Assembly (NCBI GenBank): GCA_964503525.1
Contig: CAZCZY010000078.1
Coordinates: 1 to 34,650 of the forward strand
DNA length: 34,650 nucleotides
DNA from: CAZCZY01 sp964503525
GTDB lineage: Bacteria > Patescibacteriota > JAUYIX01
Direction of reading: 5' to 3'
The translations under genes and the position numbers were made by a program. Shown here one piece after another: positions 29,688 to 34,650 of the stretch (position 1 is its first letter; every line of letters begins with the position of its first letter). The notes below the pieces were generated by a model. That model did no database searches. It was not told the DNA's origin and saw only the letters and a program-made list of their open reading frames with translations.

Positions 29688-30368
29688 ATGGAAAAAGTAG
29701 CTAGTAAAAGGGCTTGGATTGTCATTCCCGTCTTCAATGAAGAGCGTGTTATTAGTGCAGTCATCTCGGAGGTCAAGAGTGCTGGTTTGCGCAATATACT
29801 CGTTGTTGATGATGGTAGCAGTGATGGTACATATCAGGCTGCGGTATCATCAAGCGTTATTGTTGTCCGTCATTTGCTGAACAGAGGCAAGGGCGCAGCG
29901 GCAAAAACCGGCCTTGAAGCTGCAAAATTACTTGGTGCTGAATTTATTGTGACCATGGACGGAGACGGCCAGCACAATCCACATGACATCTTATTAATGC
30001 TGGAGAAACTAGCCAAAAATAATGATGTGATATTGGGCACGCGATCATTTGCGGATTCGCATATGCCTCTTGTCAAAAAGATAGCTAACCATATCGGAAA
30101 TTTTTTTACATGGTTCATCTACGGTTTGTGGGTATCAGATAGTCAGTCGGGTTTCCGTGCTTACACGCGTAGAGCAATAAATTTGATAAGCACAAATACA
30201 GACAGATATGAATACGATAGTGAAATAATCCGCGAGATTTATCGGCACAGACTGAGGTTTTGTGAAGTACCCATAGAAGTACGTTATACAACGTATTCTA
30301 TGAGTAAACTTCATAAACAAAATTTTAAAAATGGGATCAAGACCATGCTAAAAATGTTTATTTCGTAA
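29688..30368 (+). CDS. Glycosyltransferase family 2, polyprenyl-phosphate type
   Basis: A 226-residue GT-A enzyme of the DPM1-like group, likely making a polyprenyl-phosphate sugar. Seen: WIVIPVFNEERVISAVISEV, ILVVDDGSSDGT, NRGKGAAAKTGLEAAK, IVTMDGDGQHNPHDI with the metal DxD, VILGTRSF, and DSQSGFRAYTRRAI followed by YEYDSEII, all standard for this subgroup. The start ATG 29688 follows a -10 box by seven bases and has no ribosome site; the in-frame TTG at 29652 is the -35. The DUF2304 gene starts four bases after the stop, a pairing seen in many bacteria and archaea. Its G+C is visibly lower than that of the first 20 kb. Confidence 0.9.
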   Translation: MEKVASKRAWIVIPVFNEERVISAVISEVKSAGLRNILVVDDGSSDGTYQAAVSSSVIVVRHLLNRGKGAAAKTGLEAAKLLGAEFIVTMDGDGQHNPHDILLMLEKLAKNNDVILGTRSFADSHMPLVKKIANHIGNFFTWFIYGLWVSDSQSGFRAYTRRAINLISTNTDRYEYDSEIIREIYRHRLRFCEVPIEVRYTTYSMSKLHKQNFKNGIKTMLKMFIS

Positions 30369-30372
30369 CGCC

Positions 30373-30762
30373 GTGAGTACCTCATTTTCTTTTTTTCAAA
30401 TTGTTGTAACGATCATTGCCATTGGCTACTTGACCGACGCTGTCGTAAGATTTTCGGACCGCCAGCGCAGGTCCTTTTCAAAATTGCTGCTGACCTTTGC
30501 CGTATGGGCAGTAATCCTAATTTTTTCGCTGAGTCCACAGGTTACACATCGGCTGTCTAATATTCTCGGCTTTGGACAAAACCTAAATACCCTCATTTTT
30601 TTGGGATTCGTTGTTACATTTGTAATTATTTTTAAGATTTATGGCATACAAGAAAATGCGCAGCGCCAGATCACTAGCTTAGTGCGGCAACAAGCCCTCG
30701 AGCCGTTACGACATTCACTTGCAACAAAGGCACCCGCTAAAATGGAAGACGATCAGTCTTAA
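30373..30762 (+). CDS. DUF2304 membrane protein
   Basis: A 129-residue protein with three membrane helices, at ~6-24 (FFQIVVTIIAIGYLTDAVV), ~38-54 (LLLTFAVWAVILIFSLS) and ~72-90 (LNTLIFLGFVVTFVIIFKIY), and a charged C-terminal helix (~92-125). The layout and the LSPQVTHRLSNILGFGQNLN loop are those of DUF2304, which is repeatedly found next to DPM1-like glycosyltransferases and is thought to help handle lipid-linked sugars. GTG start four bases after the GT2 stop, no Shine-Dalgarno, so coupled translation. The last four bases overlap the stop of the convergent methyltransferase gene. Confidence 0.82.
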   Translation: MSTSFSFFQIVVTIIAIGYLTDAVVRFSDRQRRSFSKLLLTFAVWAVILIFSLSPQVTHRLSNILGFGQNLNTLIFLGFVVTFVIIFKIYGIQENAQRQITSLVRQQALEPLRHSLATKAPAKMEDDQS

Positions 30763-31469
30763 TTGCTCTCAGGAAAGCCCTGACGGGCTTCATTACTTAA
30801 CTCAGCAATATATAGCGAATTTAGCCCAAACACGAAGGATTTTTGTCTCTTGATAATAAATCCGGCCTCGTCTAAGAAGGCCTGCACTTGTCGATGCGAC
30901 ATGCCAAGCATTTCGTGGGCATGATCAATGTCTCTTTCTTGGTGGTCAGGATCATTGTGGAAGCGAAGCCAATGAATAAACTTCCCCAACTTCGGCGGAA
31001 TCATTGTAATAAGAACTTGCCCATCTGGTTTCAGCACACGTACAGCTTCCTGAAGTGTTTGTAATCGATTAGGAATATGATTGAGACAAGCTAAAAAACT
31101 GACTGTGTTGAAAGTCCCGCTTTTAAAGGGCAGATGTGCAGTGTTTGGCACAACCTCGTCGCATCCCTCCCATGGGTATACATCGACTCCAACGCCATTT
31201 CCATAACTTCTAACAAAAAGGTTTGACCCGCAACCAATATCAAGGACTCGCCCCCGAACGTTGCGCAGAGCAACGATTACGCGTTCATCATCAATAGGCG
31301 TGAACCCAAGTCGCAATGATTTCTCTCGTGACAGTAAGCAAAGTAACGGAAATGCAATTCTACTTGCGACAATTTTTTTTAAAGTTGGCAAGCGAATTGT
31401 CTCACTGCTTGCAAAGTATGCGTGTCGAATTGTTGTTTTTTTTTCTAGCACGCGTTGCGATAACATCAT
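30759..31469 (-). CDS. Class I SAM-dependent methyltransferase
   Basis: A 236-residue Rossmann methyltransferase of the UbiE/Methyltransf_11 type. Motif I is GRVLDIGCGSNLF (~73-85), motif II is GVGVDVYPWEG, then AHLPFKSGTFNTVSFLACLN with the usual 'D.v.....l.hi' region slightly altered, RVLKPDGQVLITM, and a C-terminal half without membrane segments. The substrate is probably a sugar, lipid or glycan end in this locus, as inference from neighbours. The start overlaps the stop of the upstream membrane protein (ATGATG), so the two are coupled. Confidence 0.85.
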   Translation of the reverse strand: MMLSQRVLEKKTTIRHAYFASSETIRLPTLKKIVASRIAFPLLCLLSREKSLRLGFTPIDDERVIVALRNVRGRVLDIGCGSNLFVRSYGNGVGVDVYPWEGCDEVVPNTAHLPFKSGTFNTVSFLACLNHIPNRLQTLQEAVRVLKPDGQVLITMIPPKLGKFIHWLRFHNDPDHQERDIDHAHEMLGMSHRQVQAFLDEAGFIIKRQKSFVFGLNSLYIAELSNEARQGFPESN

Positions 31470-33178
31470 GGGAATAACTTAATCTTGCCCAAGAATACGA
31501 CGACGGGCTGTAGTTCATTTCCTAAAAAATTGGAGATCTCTATTTCATTTTCTATTGTACCACCGTGAGATGTAATGGCGGTCTGACACGAATCGTAAAA
31601 ATATAAGTTGTCTTTTAACGCGAATGCTGCGAACGTAAATGTCTGATCCGGGTTTGATCCCAATAGGCTTTTTACTTTAGCTTGATAGTCACGGTCATCA
31701 GTCATCATGCGATATAGCGGGTGATCGCTAATTTGCACTGTCGGAATGGATGCATCGATAAGCGCAATCAGCCCTGACGCACGCTCATTACAATTTAGGA
31801 AAATATCCGCCTCAAGTACAGCGCCCTCAGCTTCCTTTAGCTGCAACTTATTTTCCGCTAGGAAAGGTATCTGCGCTAAGTGCAGTTGAGAATTACTTAT
31901 CAAGGTGCGCCTCGCAGACATATCTGTTGTCAATGCAAATTTTAAAATATTTACATTTTGCCAAGTAATAAATGACAGAATGGCAACGAGCAAAAAAAGG
32001 GATCCGAGTTTGATTATTGGCCTTCTGTGTGCAAGGCCATCGTATAACAACTCGACGAGAGGAATTAGCAGGATGCCACCCAAAATGATTGCCACAGATA
32101 TGTACCGTTCCGCACCGAAGACAAGACTCCATACTGTGAAGCTGATAAACGTGATGGACGCCAACAGGACGATCGCACCAGACCTCCTTTTTTTCTTACG
32201 AAAATATAGCACAAGCACGGATATACTCGTGAGCCAGGTGAATGGCAACTTTAGGTCCGAAAAAAATGCGTATGGCACTCCAAGTCGTGAAGGATTTTCC
32301 AGCCATGTCACAGGCCAAAATAATTTCTCTATTTTTGTAGTCCCGCCCGTGTCATTGGTAAACCCAACACTGGGATAATATTGGGAGTGAAAAATATTGT
32401 TATAAAAGGTGAAAAAAGGATTGCCAGTACGAGACCAATTCTGGAAACCATAAAAAAACGAGGGGGCGATTACTAACAGCATGCAAATAACCACAATTAG
32501 AATTGAGCTTATCTCTATTTTTTTACCATAGGTATAACGCAAATAACTCCATGCCATCACAAGAAGTATGGGTAAAACGAAAGCAATTGCAGTAATTTTA
32601 CCCGCCAAGACGATTCCGATGATTGCCGATGAGATATAAAACTGCCATGGACTTGGTTTCTTTACAGACTGCAAAACAAGCAGTATTAAGATCATAATAA
32701 GTGAGGCGGTCAATATATCTACAAAATATGTTGCCACCTGAAACACTAAGCCCGTAACGATAACAGCATTTGCTGTGAGTAAGTAAAAAATTATAGGGTG
32801 CATCCTCCTTAAGTTATAACCAACTTCCCTGGCAAGTCGCAGCGCTACCCAGATGATCAGCCAGTATGCGACCAGCGAAACAATTGTTCCAAGTCTGTAT
32901 CCCGCTAGAGATCTGACTATATAATTAAGAATGTCAAATAGCGGAGACACATTCGCAAAACCCAGTGGATAGAATTCATTAACGCTAAAAGGCCAGCCCC
33001 AATTTTGAATGCCGCGCGCTCCATTGAAGAGGTGGTAAAGAAAAACATCCCCGGATGTGTCAGGCAGTAAAAATCGGTTTAGATAAATAACGAGAGGGAT
33101 TGTAAAAATTGCGATAATTAAAATCCATTCGATGACTTTCCTGCGATCGACTCTAAAATGTTTAAACGGGGGCGTCAT
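31466..33178 (-). CDS. Multi-span membrane protein, possible GT-C type glycosyltransferase
   Basis: About 570 residues with roughly ten or eleven membrane helices in the first ~420 and a C-terminal extracytoplasmic domain of ~150 residues. The first outer loop (NRFLLPDTSGDVFLYHLFNG) carries Asp residues where GT-C enzymes keep catalytic Asp or Glu. The arrangement of long hydrophobic helices followed by a soluble tail fits PMT/ArnT-like or unclassified polysaccharide proteins. No family motif is strong enough for a firm call. Start: ATG 33178; a TTG six bases earlier also exists. The upstream GT gene stops 13 bases before the ATG, and the methyltransferase overlaps the 3' end, so it is the middle gene of an operon. 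AT-richer than the left half of the window. Confidence 0.65.
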   Translation of the reverse strand: MTPPFKHFRVDRRKVIEWILIIAIFTIPLVIYLNRFLLPDTSGDVFLYHLFNGARGIQNWGWPFSVNEFYPLGFANVSPLFDILNYIVRSLAGYRLGTIVSLVAYWLIIWVALRLAREVGYNLRRMHPIIFYLLTANAVIVTGLVFQVATYFVDILTASLIMILILLVLQSVKKPSPWQFYISSAIIGIVLAGKITAIAFVLPILLVMAWSYLRYTYGKKIEISSILIVVICMLLVIAPSFFYGFQNWSRTGNPFFTFYNNIFHSQYYPSVGFTNDTGGTTKIEKLFWPVTWLENPSRLGVPYAFFSDLKLPFTWLTSISVLVLYFRKKKRRSGAIVLLASITFISFTVWSLVFGAERYISVAIILGGILLIPLVELLYDGLAHRRPIIKLGSLFLLVAILSFITWQNVNILKFALTTDMSARRTLISNSQLHLAQIPFLAENKLQLKEAEGAVLEADIFLNCNERASGLIALIDASIPTVQISDHPLYRMMTDDRDYQAKVKSLLGSNPDQTFTFAAFALKDNLYFYDSCQTAITSHGGTIENEIEISNFLGNELQPVVVFLGKIKLFP

Positions 33179-33191
33179 TTTCAAACAAACT

Positions 33192-34650
33192 TTAGCTTGA
33201 GCGCAGCGTTGAAAATTTCACAAGACTTAGGATTCGCTCTCTAAATGCGTGCTCATTGTAATTTCTTGCTCTTTCAACTGCGTTTTTTCGCACCTGCAAT
33301 ATCTTAGGTAACTCGTGAGCGCTGGCGATTTCGGCCGTAACTTTTTTAAGATCATCCAGAGATTTCCATAAAATGCCACTAACGTTATTTTCCACTATTT
33401 CTCTTTGTCCCGCGCTTGATACAACAATTGGAACACACCCCGCGGACATCGCTTCCACCGTTGTTATACCAAAGTGTTCAAGCTGCTCTGGATATTTGTT
33501 CTCATCCACATCGAATCCAGTCGCGTGCCAATAGATAGAAGATGATTGATAAAGTTTTTGTAACTGTTCTATTGGCTGATTCACATGAACATATACGGGT
33601 GCACCTTTTGCTGTTTCCATTATTTTTGCGAGATACTCCCGATGCTCTGGCTCTGGACGAAGTGCTCCCGATATGTGTAATTCCCAACCCTTTAGTGTTC
33701 CAGAATTTATCATTTCCTTAAAAGCTCCGACTAACTCTAGTTGCTTCTTATTATGCCCACCGACAAAGAATCTGCCGACATTTAGAATGTATTTACGTTT
33801 AGTCTCAGCCTGCTTGTCAAACGACAAGACGGGGGGAGGAATTATCTCTTGCGAAACCAAGTGACTCAAATGCAACTCATCTAATTTTTTGCTCACATGA
33901 TATTTAACGAACTCTGAATAAACTATCATCTTTTCGTATCCCAGCAGCCATTCCCGGCGCTGGTGCAGAATTGCACTTTCTGTCGGGAACGGGAACTGGC
34001 AAATGTAATAATTTTTTTTTCCCATGGGATATATTGGCGGTACGATGTTATTTCCCATGGCAAAAAAAATGTCATACCCCGACCGCTTTCGTGCCTCGTC
34101 TAAGGTAATAATATTTACTTCCCCTACATCCACACGCAATTGCTTCGCCACATTGACAAGACGAGACCGACTCCATGCATGAGGTGCGACCAATTCACAT
34201 TTCCCGAACTTCTGGGCTATTGATGCAATGCTCAATAGATAGCGCTCGCCTCCACCAGGTGAAATATCATAGGGGCTAAATAATCCAATTTTCGGTCTAG
34301 TTTCCGATGGCTTGAAAGTCTGTTTTATCGTCTGATCTTGTGCGCTTGCATTGCTGGCCTCCAACTCGTGGGACGGCTTTTTTATCCGGTCACTCCATCG
34401 AGCGAGAAACTTACTGCGATTTACGGTGACTATATTGTTTAGCTTCATCGAAGGGTCACGACTTGTGGCCCCTTCATGGTGAAAAACGACAGACGTTGGA
34501 CAGTAATACGTATTAAAACCAGCCCGCTCAATTTTAAAACACAGGTCAACGTCTTCGTAATAGGCGGGGTCATAACATTCATCAAAACCCAAAACGTCCA
34601 AGAAGAGTCTCTTTTTTATTAGAAGAGCAGCAGCTGAACAGTAATCCACG
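33192..34650 (-). CDS. GT2-GT4 fusion glycosyltransferase (5' end outside window)
   Basis: The open frame runs off the right edge; the GTG at 34649 is not a real start. Residues ~1-90 are the last part of a GT2 domain: DYCSAAALLIKKRLFLDVLG, then YYEDVDLCFKIERAGF with the ED base motif, and YYCPTSVVFHHEGAT. A linker (~90-115) leads to a complete GT-B, GT4-type domain: IGLFSPYDISPGGGERYLLS (glycine loop), a middle with FPFPTES, then YILNVGRFFVGGHNKKQLEL and FGITTVEAMSAGCVPIVVSS with the EX7E-like donor site. Two catalytic domains suggest two successive sugar transfers by one polypeptide. It is the upstream partner of the membrane protein and methyltransferase. Confidence 0.85.
   Translation of the reverse strand, partial: VDYCSAAALLIKKRLFLDVLGFDECYDPAYYEDVDLCFKIERAGFNTYYCPTSVVFHHEGATSRDPSMKLNNIVTVNRSKFLARWSDRIKKPSHELEASNASAQDQTIKQTFKPSETRPKIGLFSPYDISPGGGERYLLSIASIAQKFGKCELVAPHAWSRSRLVNVAKQLRVDVGEVNIITLDEARKRSGYDIFFAMGNNIVPPIYPMGKKNYYICQFPFPTESAILHQRREWLLGYEKMIVYSEFVKYHVSKKLDELHLSHLVSQEIIPPPVLSFDKQAETKRKYILNVGRFFVGGHNKKQLELVGAFKEMINSGTLKGWELHISGALRPEPEHREYLAKIMETAKGAPVYVHVNQPIEQLQKLYQSSSIYWHATGFDVDENKYPEQLEHFGITTVEAMSAGCVPIVVSSAGQREIVENNVSGILWKSLDDLKKVTAEIASAHELPKILQVRKNAVERARNYNEHAFRERILSLVKFSTLRSS

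Overview
The window looks like a chromosomal piece of a small-genome bacterium, most likely from the Candidate Phyla Radiation (Patescibacteria, Parcubacteria-like). The reasons are the many short, tightly packed and often overlapping genes, a family-2 glycosyltransferase-rich surface-sugar locus, a cobalamin-type (class II) ribonucleotide reductase, M50/CBS and M23 peptidases, DUF5668 and DUF2304 proteins, and large Ala/Glu-rich proteins without relatives I recognise. TGA is used as a stop throughout, so the Gracilibacteria/Absconditabacteria code does not apply. The lineage is inferred from gene content, not from a phylogeny. G+C looks close to one half by eye and falls in the last ~5 kb.

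Layout. Bases 1-1190 hold the end of a glycosyltransferase and a convergent, overlapping RmlC-type sugar epimerase. Bases 1200-4250 hold a CWB2-type protein without signal peptide, a secreted beta-rich protein, and a Nudix/DUF488/receiver-like unit. Bases 4298-7879 form a redox island: a CopC-like lipoprotein and a CopC-cupredoxin fusion face a pyrD-dsbB-dsbA operon across a 41-bp promoter region. Bases 7936-11645 hold mainly phosphoesterase-type enzymes (EEP, DEDDh exonuclease, MazG-like, HAD) and two small unknown genes. Bases 11860-13030 are the conserved infC-rpmI-rplT operon; infC appears to start with AUU. Bases 13086-17471 carry DUF5668, VanZ-like, a 772-residue unknown protein, a helical protein and a frameshifted RelE-like toxin. 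Bases 17496-20114 are the class II ribonucleotide reductase, preceded by a leader able to fold into several hairpins and by a perfect DnaA box. Bases 20430-25568 hold a GT2-GtrA pair, two cell-wall hydrolase-like genes, MscS and an M50 protease. Bases 25611-34650 are a surface polysaccharide cluster with six glycosyltransferases (one GT2-GT4 fusion, cut by the window end), a sugar nucleotidyltransferase, DUF2304, a methyltransferase and a multi-span membrane protein.

Two modes of translation start can be read from the DNA. One gene set has clear Shine-Dalgarno sequences. Another set lacks them and instead has a promoter -10 box ending 6-7 bases before the start codon, which predicts leaderless mRNAs. 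No tRNA, rRNA, insertion sequence, CRISPR array or phage gene was found.
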